Positions 8,045 to 16,059 of a DNA stretch of 64,000 nucleotides are shown here, one piece after another. The translations under genes were made by a program, and so were the position numbers. The notes beneath the pieces were generated by a model. The model searched no databases, was not told the origin of the DNA, and saw nothing but the letters and a program-made list of their open reading frames with translations. Source of the DNA: Streptococcus sp. 2342 (GTDB lineage: Bacteria > Bacillota > Bacilli > Lactobacillales > Streptococcaceae); contig NZ_VMLR01000003.1 in assembly GCF_013276795.1 (NCBI RefSeq), forward strand, positions 310,001-374,000. Direction: 5' to 3'. Numbering within the stretch: the stretch's first letter is position 1; every line of letters begins with the position of its first letter.

Positions 8045-9788
8045 TAGAAAAGAATGGGGGATGATTTTACTAGCCATTCTATTTACTTGCTTTTCGGTCT
8101 ATCTAGAGTTGGAAGTGCCGACCTATATCTCGAAAATTACGGATTTGCTAGGTAGTCAAGGAACTAATTTAGATGAGTTGTGGCAGCCGGCAAGCATGAT
8201 GGTGGGAATGTCCTTTCTTGCCTTCTTGTCCGTAGTTGCAGTTGGATTTTTTGCATCCCGAGTGGCGGCTTCTTATACTAGTAGGTTGAGAAGTGATATT
8301 TTTAACCGAGTTTTGGATTACTCGCAGACAGAGATTAAGAAATTCTCTATTCCCAGTCTTTTAACTCGTACCACCAATGACATTACTCAAGTTCAAATGT
8401 TGATTACCATGGGCTTGCAAGTGGTAACACGTGGTCCAATTATGGCTATCTGGGCTATTGGGAAGATTTTAGGTCATTCGGAATACTGGCTCTGGGCCGT
8501 ACTTGTGGCAGTGATTGTCAACGTCCTGATGACGACAGTTTTGATGACGCTAGCCTTTCCAAAACAGTCCTTGATTCAGGGGCTGACAGATAAACTGAAC
8601 AGTATCACTCGTGAGAGTTTAACAGGTATTCGTGTCGTTCGCGCCTACAATGCTGAAGAATACCAAAATGAAAAATTTGCAGCAGCAAATGATGAATTGA
8701 CACGCTTGAATTTGTTTGTCAACCGTCTTATGGCTATTTTGAACCCTATCATGATGGGGATTTCAAGTGGTTTGAGTGTGGCTATTTACTGGATTGGGGC
8801 CTATGTAATCAACGATGCTGCTCCGACAGCACGTCTGCCTCTCTTTAGTGACATGATTGTTTTCATGTCTTATGCCATGCAGGTTGTCATGGGCTTCCTT
8901 CTCATGGGAGCACTCTTCATCGTTCTTCCCCGAACTATGGTCTCTGCTAAGCGGATTAATCAGGTTTTAGATTTGCATTCGTCTATCCAAAACCCTGGTC
9001 AAGTGCAGCTGGCTGATGAAAACCTCAAAGGTCAGGTCGAATTTAAGGATGTGACCTTCCGCTATGCGGCAAATTCGGAGGCGGTTATCGAGCATGTTAG
9101 CTTTAGAGCAGAAGCTGGTCAAACAGTGGCCTTTATTGGGTCAACAGGTTCTGGTAAATCAACTCTGGTCAATCTGATTCCACGTTTCTATGACGTATCA
9201 GCAGGAGAAATTCTGGTGGACGGTGTCAATGTTCAAGACTATGCCTTAGAAGATTTGCGCAACAAGGTTGGTTATATTCCTCAGAAAGCGGTTCTCTTTT
9301 CAGGTAATGTCAAGGGCAATCTAGACTTTGGACAGAGTCAAGAAACACCACTTAGTGAGCAATCTATGTGGCAAGCCTTGGAATTGGCCCAGTCTAAGAA
9401 CTTTATCGAAGACAAGGAAGAGGGCTTAGAGTCAGAAGTGGCCCAAGGAGGAACCAACTTCTCAGGTGGTCAAAGACAGCGTCTGGCAATTGCGCGTGCC
9501 TTGGCTCGGAAGCCAGAAATCCTCATCTTTGATGACTCCTTCTCAGCCTTGGACTACAAGACAGACCGTGTCCTACGCCAAGAGCTAGCAGAGAAAACCA
9601 AGTCTATGACCAAGCTTATCGTCGCACAGCGTATTTCAACGATTATGGATGCTGATTTGATTTTGGTCTTGGATCAAGGTAAAGTCGTGGGACAAGGCAC
9701 CCACAAGGAACTTCTAGCTAATAACGAAGTTTACCAAGAAATTGCCTATTCACAACTATCGAAGGAGGAATTGGAACATGGAAAATAA
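8019..9788 (+). CDS. ABC exporter half-transporter, first of pair
   Basis: This 589-residue protein is a fused exporter with six membrane helices (about residues 1-310) and a nucleotide-binding domain. Walker A is GSTGSGKST (about 370-378), the signature is FSGGQRQRLAIARAL, Walker B is ILIFDDSF and the switch histidine is replaced (AQRIST). Walker B carries Asp rather than Glu after the aspartate (DD). Together these mark this site as probably the degenerate one of a heterodimeric exporter such as LmrCD/PatAB/RcrPQ. Its start overlaps the marR end, and GGAGGAG lies before the ATG. Substrate unknown; drug or peptide export is likely. Confidence 0.92.
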   Translation: MKKLAKRISRKEWGMILLAILFTCFSVYLELEVPTYISKITDLLGSQGTNLDELWQPASMMVGMSFLAFLSVVAVGFFASRVAASYTSRLRSDIFNRVLDYSQTEIKKFSIPSLLTRTTNDITQVQMLITMGLQVVTRGPIMAIWAIGKILGHSEYWLWAVLVAVIVNVLMTTVLMTLAFPKQSLIQGLTDKLNSITRESLTGIRVVRAYNAEEYQNEKFAAANDELTRLNLFVNRLMAILNPIMMGISSGLSVAIYWIGAYVINDAAPTARLPLFSDMIVFMSYAMQVVMGFLLMGALFIVLPRTMVSAKRINQVLDLHSSIQNPGQVQLADENLKGQVEFKDVTFRYAANSEAVIEHVSFRAEAGQTVAFIGSTGSGKSTLVNLIPRFYDVSAGEILVDGVNVQDYALEDLRNKVGYIPQKAVLFSGNVKGNLDFGQSQETPLSEQSMWQALELAQSKNFIEDKEEGLESEVAQGGTNFSGGQRQRLAIARALARKPEILIFDDSFSALDYKTDRVLRQELAEKTKSMTKLIVAQRISTIMDADLILVLDQGKVVGQGTHKELLANNEVYQEIAYSQLSKEELEHGK

Positions 9789-11538
9789 GAAAATGTATCT
9801 CTGGAAACAGAGTAAACCCTATCTTGCAGGCCTCCAGTTTGCCCTTCTGATAGCCTTTCTAGCAACAATCGTATCCAATATCATTACTGTATATGGTCCA
9901 ACCCGCATCAAGGAAATGACTAATATTATTGCCAGTGGTCTGGAAACAAGTGTGGATGTCGTGGCGGTTGCAGCTATTGGTGGTTTTTTAGCCGTGATTT
10001 ATGTGATTGGACTTCTATCAAATTATTTGCAGGCCTTTCTGTTTACAACAGCCATTCAACGTTTTTCAGAGCGTTTGAGAAGAGCTATTGCAGAGAAAAT
10101 CAATAGCCTACCATTGGGATATTTTGATGGACATTCTCAAGGAGATACCTTGTCTCGTGTGACCAATGATGTTGACACTGCAGCCCAGTCCCTTAATCAA
10201 AGTCTGGGAACAGTTCTTTCATCCACTTTACTGGTCTTAGCAGTCTTGGTAACCATGTTTGGGATGAACTGGATTTTGGCCTTGGTGACGGTTGTGTCAA
10301 CTCTTGTTGGCTTTGCTTTCGTGTCTGTCTTTATGGGCAAATCCCAGGGCTTCTTTAAGAGTCAGCAACAGGATTTGGCAGCTGTCAATGGCTATGTGGA
10401 GGAAGTGTACTCTGGCCATAATGTGGTGACCAGTTACAATGCTATCGAGAGTACGAAAGAAGAGTTTGCGAAATTAAACAATCGTCTGTATGATAGTATC
10501 TGGAAATCTCAGTTTATTTCAGGGATTATGATGCCGATTATGATGTTTATTGGGAACTTTAGCTATGCCTTGGTGATTATCGTTGGTGCAGCCTTGGCTT
10601 TAAATGGACACATCAGTATCGGGATTATCGTTGCCTTTATGGCCTACGTTCGTATCTTTTCTCAACCTCTTTCACAAATCGCCCAAGGAATTACCAGTCT
10701 TCAGCAGGCTAGTGCGGCCATGGGACGTGTCTTTGAATTTCTAGCTGAAGAGGAGATGGAAGATGAATTCTATAAAGCAAGACAATTGAGCGATGTGAAA
10801 GGTCAAGTGGTCTTTGATAGAGTTTCCTTTGGTTACACACCAGAGCGAACTATTATCCATGACTTTTCTGCGACCGCTCATGCAGGTCAAAAGATTGCGA
10901 TTGTCGGACCGACTGGGGCTGGTAAGACAACTATTGTCAATCTTTTGATGAAGTTCTATGAGATTGATAAGGGAAGTATCCGCATCGATGGTGTGGATAC
11001 CAAAGAGATGAAGCGTTCGGAAGTACACGATGCCTTTTCAATGGTCTTGCAGGACACTTGGCTCTTTGAAGGAACCATTCGCGACAATCTTATCTATAAC
11101 CAAAAAGGTATCAGTGATGAGCGCGTGATTGAAGCCAGCAAGGCTGTAGGGATTCACCACTTTATTATGACACTACCAGATGGTTACGATACAGTCTTGG
11201 ATGATACAGTGACCTTGTCTGTCGGGCAAAAACAACTCTTAACTATTGCTCGTGCTTTGTTAAAAGATGCGCCACTCTTGATTTTGGATGAGGCGACTTC
11301 TTCTGTTGATACCCGTACAGAGGAATTGATTCAGAAAGCCATGGATCGTTTGATGGAGGGAAGAACTTCCTTTGTCATCGCCCACCGCTTGTCTACCATC
11401 CGAAATGCTGATTTGATTCTCGTCATGAAAGATGGCAATATCATCGAGCAAGGAAATCATGATGAGCTGATGGCGCAAGCTGGTTTCTACGCTGACCTCT
11501 ATAACAGTCAGTTTACAGAAGACGAAGCAGAAGAATAA
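9778..11538 (+). CDS. ABC exporter half-transporter, second of pair
   Basis: 586 residues from the ATG at 9778, which follows GGAGG and overlaps the previous gene by 11 bases. An in-frame ATG at 9742 lacks a ribosome site. There are six membrane helices and an ATPase domain with Walker A GPTGAGKTT, Walker B LLILDEATSSVD (Glu intact) and the switch region IAHRLST with His. The signature is LSVGQKQLLTIARALL, slightly altered from LSGGQ. An intact Walker B Glu and switch His here, with an altered ATP site in the partner, is the usual asymmetry of heterodimeric exporters. It probably pairs with the 8019-9788 product in the cytoplasmic membrane. Confidence 0.93.
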   Translation: MENKKMYLWKQSKPYLAGLQFALLIAFLATIVSNIITVYGPTRIKEMTNIIASGLETSVDVVAVAAIGGFLAVIYVIGLLSNYLQAFLFTTAIQRFSERLRRAIAEKINSLPLGYFDGHSQGDTLSRVTNDVDTAAQSLNQSLGTVLSSTLLVLAVLVTMFGMNWILALVTVVSTLVGFAFVSVFMGKSQGFFKSQQQDLAAVNGYVEEVYSGHNVVTSYNAIESTKEEFAKLNNRLYDSIWKSQFISGIMMPIMMFIGNFSYALVIIVGAALALNGHISIGIIVAFMAYVRIFSQPLSQIAQGITSLQQASAAMGRVFEFLAEEEMEDEFYKARQLSDVKGQVVFDRVSFGYTPERTIIHDFSATAHAGQKIAIVGPTGAGKTTIVNLLMKFYEIDKGSIRIDGVDTKEMKRSEVHDAFSMVLQDTWLFEGTIRDNLIYNQKGISDERVIEASKAVGIHHFIMTLPDGYDTVLDDTVTLSVGQKQLLTIARALLKDAPLLILDEATSSVDTRTEELIQKAMDRLMEGRTSFVIAHRLSTIRNADLILVMKDGNIIEQGNHDELMAQAGFYADLYNSQFTEDEAEE

Positions 11539-11543
11539 ATCCA

Positions 11544-11570
11544 AAGAAGGCTTGACGGCCTTCTTTTTCT
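11544..11570 (+). terminator. Terminator of the MarR-ABC operon
   Basis: AAGAAGGC and GCCTTCTT form an 8-base stem with a six-base loop and a short T run. Confidence 0.9.
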
Positions 11571-11621
11571 GCACTATACTAGAAGATAAGTGTTTCCCTG
11601 CAAGCAAAATTTGAGTAAGTA

Positions 11622-12137
11622 ATGAGAAAATATATGAAAAATTATCAAGAATGGTATGACCATATTGCTGCTAATATTGAAAATAAGCTCTTTCTTCTGA
11701 GCCTGTTAAGAACTTTCAATCGGTTCATGACAGTAGTTATGCCTATAGTTTATCTGACCTTGTTAGCAATTATCTATCTCCAACAAGGACTTGGGAAACA
11801 AGTCTTGATCTATGTGTTTATCCCTGCATCAGGTTTTGTGATTTTGTCCTTTCTTCGTAAGAAAATCAATGCTCCTAGGCCTTATGAGGAATGGGATATT
11901 AAACCCTTGCTTGACAGAGATAGTCCTGGTCAGTCTATGCCCAGTCGTCATGTCTTTTCAGCAACCATTATCTCCATGGCTTGCTTGCATGCTAGTCTAA
12001 CTATGGGGATGATTTGTTTGACATTATCAGCCTTCCTCGGTCTAGTGAGAGTCTTAGGGGGAGTGCATTATCCCAAGGATGTAGTAGTTGGTTATATTTG
12101 TGGTCTTGCGTGGGGTGTGATTTTCTTTCTATTTTGA
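11622..12137 (+). CDS. PAP2 family membrane phosphatase
   Basis: 171 residues with four or five hydrophobic segments and the three PAP2 phosphatase motifs: KKINAPRP (KxxxxxxRP), PSRHVFSA (PSxH) and RVLGGVHYPKDV (SRxxxxxHxxxD, with the first Ser not kept). Such enzymes dephosphorylate lipid phosphates at the outer face of the membrane, for example undecaprenyl diphosphate or phosphatidylglycerol phosphate. The exact substrate cannot be read. The ribosome site is weak, and a second ATG lies five codons in, so the start is uncertain by 12 bases. It stands alone after the ABC operon terminator. A second, unrelated PAP2 gene is at 50298. Confidence 0.88.
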   Translation: MRKYMKNYQEWYDHIAANIENKLFLLSLLRTFNRFMTVVMPIVYLTLLAIIYLQQGLGKQVLIYVFIPASGFVILSFLRKKINAPRPYEEWDIKPLLDRDSPGQSMPSRHVFSATIISMACLHASLTMGMICLTLSAFLGLVRVLGGVHYPKDVVVGYICGLAWGVIFFLF

Positions 12138-12160
12138 CCTGTAAGTTAAGGTGGCCATAC

Positions 12161-12230
12161 AACCACTTACGAGTCTAAAGTAACCACTTGCTTTTTTGCT
12201 CTTGTTTTCTTATTTTGGCTTTGATATAGT
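12161..12230 (+). promoter_or_regulatory. Promoter with LytTR-type direct repeats
   Basis: AACCACTT occurs at 12161-12168 and again at 12182-12189, exactly 21 bases apart (two helical turns), the spacing used by LytTR dimers such as ComE. Thirteen bases downstream lies a promoter, TTGTTT (12202-12207), 17 bases, TATAGT (12225-12230). The next gene encodes a LytTR protein, so autoregulation is the simplest reading (inference). Confidence 0.65.
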
Positions 12231-12250
12231 AGAGTTAGAAAGGAGATGGA

Positions 12251-12697
12251 ATGAAGTTACGAATCGAAATTGACAGCAATTTAGAGGAAACTGAAATTAT
12301 CATCAAGGCAGCGACTTTGACAGATGAGATTGCAGATTTACAGCGGCTCTTGCAAGAGTCCAAGTCTCCTCGGTTGATTTTTTACAAGGGGACGGGCGAA
12401 TATTATCTGGACTTGTCGGAAATTCTCTTCTTTGAGACGGAAGGCAGCAAGATTTATGCCCATACCCAGAAAGATGCCTACGAGGTTCGGCTTAAACTCT
12501 ATGAGTTAGAGGCTATCCTTCCTCGTTATTTTAGTCGGGTATCCAAGTCAACGATCGCTAATATTCGGCAAGTTTATTCGGTGGACAAGTCCTTTTCAGG
12601 AACGGGCACCATTTCCTTTTATCAGACCCACAAGGAGGTTCATGTGTCACGGCATTACCAATCCCTCCTAAAAGAAAATCTAAGAAACATGAGGTAA
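12251..12697 (+). CDS. LytTR-domain DNA-binding regulator
   Basis: 148 residues. The N-terminal part (1-45) is short and lacks a receiver domain. The LytTR DNA-binding domain fills the rest, with the typical stretches YYLDLSEILFFETEGSKIYAHT, YELEAILPRYFSRVSKSTIANI and VHVSRHYQSLLKENL. AAAGGAG precedes the ATG. The next gene, 4 bases away, is a membrane protein. This is the layout of LytTR regulatory systems of streptococci (HdrRM and BrsRM in S. mutans), in which a small LytTR activator is held inactive by its co-encoded membrane protein. No histidine kinase is nearby, supporting that mode. Confidence 0.9.
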   Translation: MKLRIEIDSNLEETEIIIKAATLTDEIADLQRLLQESKSPRLIFYKGTGEYYLDLSEILFFETEGSKIYAHTQKDAYEVRLKLYELEAILPRYFSRVSKSTIANIRQVYSVDKSFSGTGTISFYQTHKEVHVSRHYQSLLKENLRNMR

Positions 12698-12701
12698 TAA
12701 G

Positions 12702-13376
12702 ATGAAAAAGAAAGCATTTGGTATTGTGTTGCTTATTTTGGCGGCTTTAATATTATTACAGGGGAATTTTGGGATCCCTTCTCTTGGAGGGCACATTTGG
12801 CCCTTGCTTGGTATTGCATTTTTTGCCTATCAATCAGTTGAAGCTTTGCTTCGTCGTCATCTGACATCAGCAGTTTTTACAACTTTTGTAGCTCTCATGA
12901 TTGCTAATCATTTTTATGACATTTTACCGATTCCAAATCAGACGCTAATCTGGGCAGGAGTTCTAATTGTTCTCGGAGTAAACATGCTGACTTATTCTAA
13001 CAGAACTTGGAATGGAAAAAAATGGTGGTATGATGGTAAAAAGACCATTCTGACAGACAAGGAAGTTGCTTTTGGAAGTGGGACTTTCTATAAACAAGAT
13101 CAAGATCTTGTAGACGACCAAGTAGAAGTTGCTTTTGGAAATGCAAAAATCTACTATGACAATGCAGAGATGTTGGGTGATTTTGCTACTCTGGATATCG
13201 AAGTTGCTTTTGGAAATGCAACCGTCTATGTTCCACAACACTGGCGTGTCGATTTGAAAGTAGAAACATCCTTTGGTGCAGCCAAGGCGGACGCTCCTGT
13301 AGCTCCAACAAGCAAAACCTTGATTATTCGCGGGGAAGTGGCCTTTGGGAAGTTAGGAATTGTCTACGTTAAATAA
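12702..13376 (+). CDS. LiaF-like membrane protein, partner of LytTR regulator
   Basis: 224 residues: four hydrophobic helices in the first 105 residues, then a C-terminal domain built of repeated strands carrying VAFG or a variant (EVAFGSGTF, EVAFGNAKI, EVAFGNATV, TSFGAAKAD, EVAFGKLGI). The beta-repeat domain resembles the C-terminal domain of LiaF/YvqF, which in Firmicutes senses or restrains cell-envelope stress signalling. Its location 4 bases after the LytTR gene suggests that it binds and inhibits that regulator (inference from known LytTR systems). The gene ends at 13376 with no clear terminator before the rpmB promoter. Confidence 0.82.
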   Translation: MKKKAFGIVLLILAALILLQGNFGIPSLGGHIWPLLGIAFFAYQSVEALLRRHLTSAVFTTFVALMIANHFYDILPIPNQTLIWAGVLIVLGVNMLTYSNRTWNGKKWWYDGKKTILTDKEVAFGSGTFYKQDQDLVDDQVEVAFGNAKIYYDNAEMLGDFATLDIEVAFGNATVYVPQHWRVDLKVETSFGAAKADAPVAPTSKTLIIRGEVAFGKLGIVYVK

Positions 13377-13394
13377 AAAAATCTTCCAATTCCC

Positions 13395-13423
13395 TTGCAA
13401 AAATGAAGAAAGTGTGATAACAT
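13395..13423 (+). promoter_or_regulatory. Promoter of rpmB
   Basis: TTGCAA (13395-13400), 17 bases and TAACAT (13418-13423) preceded by TGA, an extended -10. The 5' leader contains a short inverted region (GGTATGTGGTGCTAGCACATCC) that may fold. Confidence 0.6.
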
Positions 13424-13481
13424 AGTACGGTATGTGGTGCTAGCACATCCGCTATATTAGATCTAATAGGAGGAAAACACA

Positions 13482-13670
13482 ATGGCTAAAGTATGTTACT
13501 TTACAGGTCGTAAGACTGTATCAGGAAACAACCGTTCACACGCGATGAACCAAACAAAACGTGCCGTAAAACCAAACCTTCAAAAAGTTACTGTTCTTAT
13601 CGATGGTAAACCTAAAAAAGTTTGGGCTTCAGCTCGTGCTTTGAAATCAGGTAAAGTTGAACGCGTTTAA
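13482..13670 (+). CDS. rpmB: 50S ribosomal protein L28
   Basis: 62 residues, beginning [24 protein letters not shown], the standard bacterial L28 start; it is basic throughout, with the L28 tail [13 protein letters not shown]. Only one Cys (position 5) is present, so this is the zinc-free form. AGGAGG lies 9 bases before the ATG. It is a monocistronic unit upstream of asp23, as in pneumococcus. Confidence 0.98.
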   Translation: MAKVCYFTGRKTVSGNNRSHAMNQTKRAVKPNLQKVTVLIDGKPKKVWASARALKSGKVERV

Positions 13671-13679
13671 TAATAAAAG

Positions 13680-13705
13680 CAAGGAGACCTCAGGGTCTTT
13701 TTCTT
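13680..13705 (+). terminator. Terminator of rpmB
   Basis: GAGACC and GGGTCTT can pair around a short loop, followed by TTTTTCTTTT. Confidence 0.8.
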
Positions 13706-13767
13706 TTGTCATAGCGAAAAAATCATTTTAAAAGCAGAGTAAATATCCGCTGATACAGTATTCTGCT

Positions 13768-13796
13768 TTTACACTTGGGCTGAAATATGATAAAAT
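13768..13796 (+). promoter_or_regulatory. Promoter of asp23-fakA operon
   Basis: TTTACA (13768-13773), 17 bases and TAAAAT (13791-13796), 28 bases before the start codon. Confidence 0.65.
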
Positions 13797-13824
13797 AGAG
13801 TATCAACTAGTTGAGGTAAAAAGG

Positions 13825-14190
13825 ATGACTGTAAAAATCAATACAAAAGATGGTCAAATCGAACTAACAGATGAAGTAATTGCAACTGTCGTAGGCGGTG
13901 CAACAACTGAGATTTTTGGTGTGGTCGGTATGGCTAGTAAAAATGCCCTCAAAGATAATTTCCAAGCCCTTCTAGGTAAGGAAAATTATTCTAAAGGTGT
14001 CGTCGTAAAGGCAGCCGAAGATGGCAGCATTGCAGTTGATGTGTATACCGTGTTGAGCTACGGAACAAAGATTAGTGAAGTGTCAAAAAACATTCAAGAG
14101 CGTGTTGCCTTTAGCTTGGAAAACCAGCTTGGAATTACTGCTCAGACTGTAAATGTCTACATTCAAAATATCAAAGTTGTAGGAGAATAA
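13825..14190 (+). CDS. Asp23/Gls24 family envelope stress protein
   Basis: 121 residues with the Asp23 fold signature: ITDEV-like start (ELTDEVIATVVGGATTEIFGVVGM), central YSKGVVVKAAEDGSIAVDVYTVL and the C-terminal NVYIQNIKVV. Family members are abundant cytosolic or membrane-associated proteins linked to cell-envelope homeostasis. The gene is 2 bases upstream of the fakA start, an arrangement common in Firmicutes (Asp23-like gene next to the DAK/Fak gene), so the two are co-expressed. Confidence 0.93.
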   Translation: MTVKINTKDGQIELTDEVIATVVGGATTEIFGVVGMASKNALKDNFQALLGKENYSKGVVVKAAEDGSIAVDVYTVLSYGTKISEVSKNIQERVAFSLENQLGITAQTVNVYIQNIKVVGE

Positions 14191-14192
14191 CC

Positions 14193-15860
14193 GTGTCAAA
14201 AATTACTACTAGCTTATTTCAAGAAATGGTGCAGGCTGCATCAACTCGCTTGAATAAGCAAGCTGAATATGTCAATTCATTAAACGTCTTCCCTGTTCCA
14301 GATGGAGATACTGGAACAAACATGGGGATGACCATTGAAAATGGTGCTAAAGAAGTTGCAGACAAGCCAGCTTCTACAGTTGGAGAGGTAGCGAGCATTC
14401 TTGCCAAAGGGCTTTTGATGGGTGCGCGTGGGAACTCAGGTGTTATTACGTCTCAGCTTTTCCGTGGATTTTCACAAGCCATCAAGGATAAAGACGAGTT
14501 AACAGGTCAAGACTTGGCCCTTGCTTTCCAATCAGGTGTGGAAGTTGCCTATAAGGCAGTTATGAAACCAGTTGAAGGAACGATTTTGACAGTTTCTCGT
14601 GGGGCTGCTATCGGTGCTAAGAAAAAAGCTGAGCAAACCAATGACGCTGTTGAAGTCATGCGCGCAGCCTTGGAAGGTGCTAAAACAGCTCTAGCTAAAA
14701 CACCAGACATGCTTCCAGTCTTGAAAGAAGTTGGTGTTGTGGACTCAGGTGGTCAAGGATTGGTCTTCATCTACGAAGGTTTCCTTTCAGCCCTTACTGG
14801 CGAATATATTGCATCTGAGGATTTTGTAGCGACTCCGGCCAACATGAGTGAGATGATCAATGCAGAGCATCATAAGTCTGTGGCTGGTCACGTAGCGACT
14901 GAGGATATAACGTTTGGTTACTGTACTGAAATCATGGTAGCTCTTAAGCAAGGTCCAACCTATGCTAAAGATTTTGACTACGATGAATTCCGTAACTACT
15001 TGAATGAGCTTGGGGATTCTCTCCTTGTTGTCAATGATGATGAAATTGTCAAAGTTCATGTCCATACAGAAGATCCAGGACTTGTTATGCAAGAAGGTCT
15101 CAAATATGGTAGCTTGGTAAAGGTAAAAGTTGACAATATGCGTAACCAACACGAAGCACAGGTTGAGAAAGAAGCTACTCAAGTTAGCAAGCCTGCTGAA
15201 GAAAAAGAGTATGCTTTGATTGCTGTAGTGGCTGGTAAAGGTCTAGCAGATATATTCCGTTCTCAAGGTGTGGATTATGTTATCGAAGGTGGTCAAACTA
15301 TGAACCCTTCAACTGAAGACTTTATCAAGGCTGTTGAACAGGTCAACGCTCGTAACATCATCTTCCTGCCAAACAACAAAAACATCTTCATGGCAGCTCA
15401 ATCTGCAGCAGAAGTTTTGGAGCAACCAGCAGTAGTGGTAGAAGCTCGTACTCTTCCTCAAGGTTTGACAAGTCTTCTTGCCTTTGATCCAAGCAAGTCC
15501 ATCGAAGAAAACCAAGAGCGTATGACAGCTGCTCTTAGCGATGTTGTTAGTGGAAGCGTCACAACAGCCGTTCGTGATACAACCATTGATGGCTTAGAAA
15601 TCCATGAAAATGATAATCTAGGTATGGTGGATGGAAAAATTCTCGTGTCAAACCCTGACATGCACCAAACCTTGACAGAAACTTTGAAACATATGTTGGA
15701 TGAAGATAGTGAAATCGTAACCTTCTATGTCGGTGAAGACGGAAGCGAAGAACTTGCCAATGAAATTGCTCAAGAAATCGCAGAAGAATTCGAAGACGTT
15801 GAAGTCGAGATTCACCAAGGTCAACAACCTGTTTACCCATACCTATTTAGTGTGGAATAA
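14193..15860 (+). CDS. fakA: Fatty acid kinase ATP-binding subunit (DAK-type)
   Basis: 555 residues, the usual length for FakA/DegV-partner kinases. The N-terminal DhaL-type domain has the metal/ATP motif NVFPVPDGDTGTNMGMT at about residues 28-44 and ARGNSGVITSQ. The middle and C-terminal domains are the DAK1-like pair typical of Fak (HVHTEDPG near residue 290). With a FakB protein it phosphorylates exogenous fatty acids for phospholipid synthesis. The start is GTG at 14193 after AGGAGA. No fakB (DegV) is in the window. Older annotations call it a dihydroxyacetone kinase-like protein. Confidence 0.92.
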   Translation: MSKITTSLFQEMVQAASTRLNKQAEYVNSLNVFPVPDGDTGTNMGMTIENGAKEVADKPASTVGEVASILAKGLLMGARGNSGVITSQLFRGFSQAIKDKDELTGQDLALAFQSGVEVAYKAVMKPVEGTILTVSRGAAIGAKKKAEQTNDAVEVMRAALEGAKTALAKTPDMLPVLKEVGVVDSGGQGLVFIYEGFLSALTGEYIASEDFVATPANMSEMINAEHHKSVAGHVATEDITFGYCTEIMVALKQGPTYAKDFDYDEFRNYLNELGDSLLVVNDDEIVKVHVHTEDPGLVMQEGLKYGSLVKVKVDNMRNQHEAQVEKEATQVSKPAEEKEYALIAVVAGKGLADIFRSQGVDYVIEGGQTMNPSTEDFIKAVEQVNARNIIFLPNNKNIFMAAQSAAEVLEQPAVVVEARTLPQGLTSLLAFDPSKSIEENQERMTAALSDVVSGSVTTAVRDTTIDGLEIHENDNLGMVDGKILVSNPDMHQTLTETLKHMLDEDSEIVTFYVGEDGSEELANEIAQEIAEEFEDVEVEIHQGQQPVYPYLFSVE

Positions 15861-15868
15861 GATTAATG

Positions 15869-15900
15869 AAGGACTGAGAAATCAGTTCTTTTTTCTTTTT
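15869..15900 (+). terminator. Terminator of asp23-fakA operon
   Basis: GGACTGA and TCAGTTC pair around GAAA, followed by a long T-rich tract. Confidence 0.9.
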
Positions 15901-15966
15901 AAATAATGAAATCGGTATCTTTTAAATAAAAACCAAAATAACATTCATAAATAAACGTTAAAATAG

Positions 15967-16021
15967 AAAATTCAGAAAATTTCTTCTTTTGTCTTGAAAA
16001 TTTTTGAAAAAATGGTATGAT
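15967..16021 (+). promoter_or_regulatory. ilvB promoter with CodY-like boxes
   Basis: AAAATTCAGAAAATT (15967-15981) matches the CodY consensus AATTTTCWGAAAATT at 13 of 15 positions. A weaker match (11 of 15) at 15999-16013 lies inside the promoter TTGAAA (15994-15999), 16 bases, TGG-TATGAT (16016-16021). This fits CodY repression when branched-chain amino acids are plentiful. No T-box or leader peptide was found. Confidence 0.7.
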
Positions 16022-16059
16022 AGTAACAAGTTATTTTTAAGAGGAAAGAAAGGGGAACA

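Noticed and set aside
12138..12175. Terminator after the PAP2 gene
   Set aside because: GTAAG/CTTAC and GTGG/CCAC can pair, but no T run follows.
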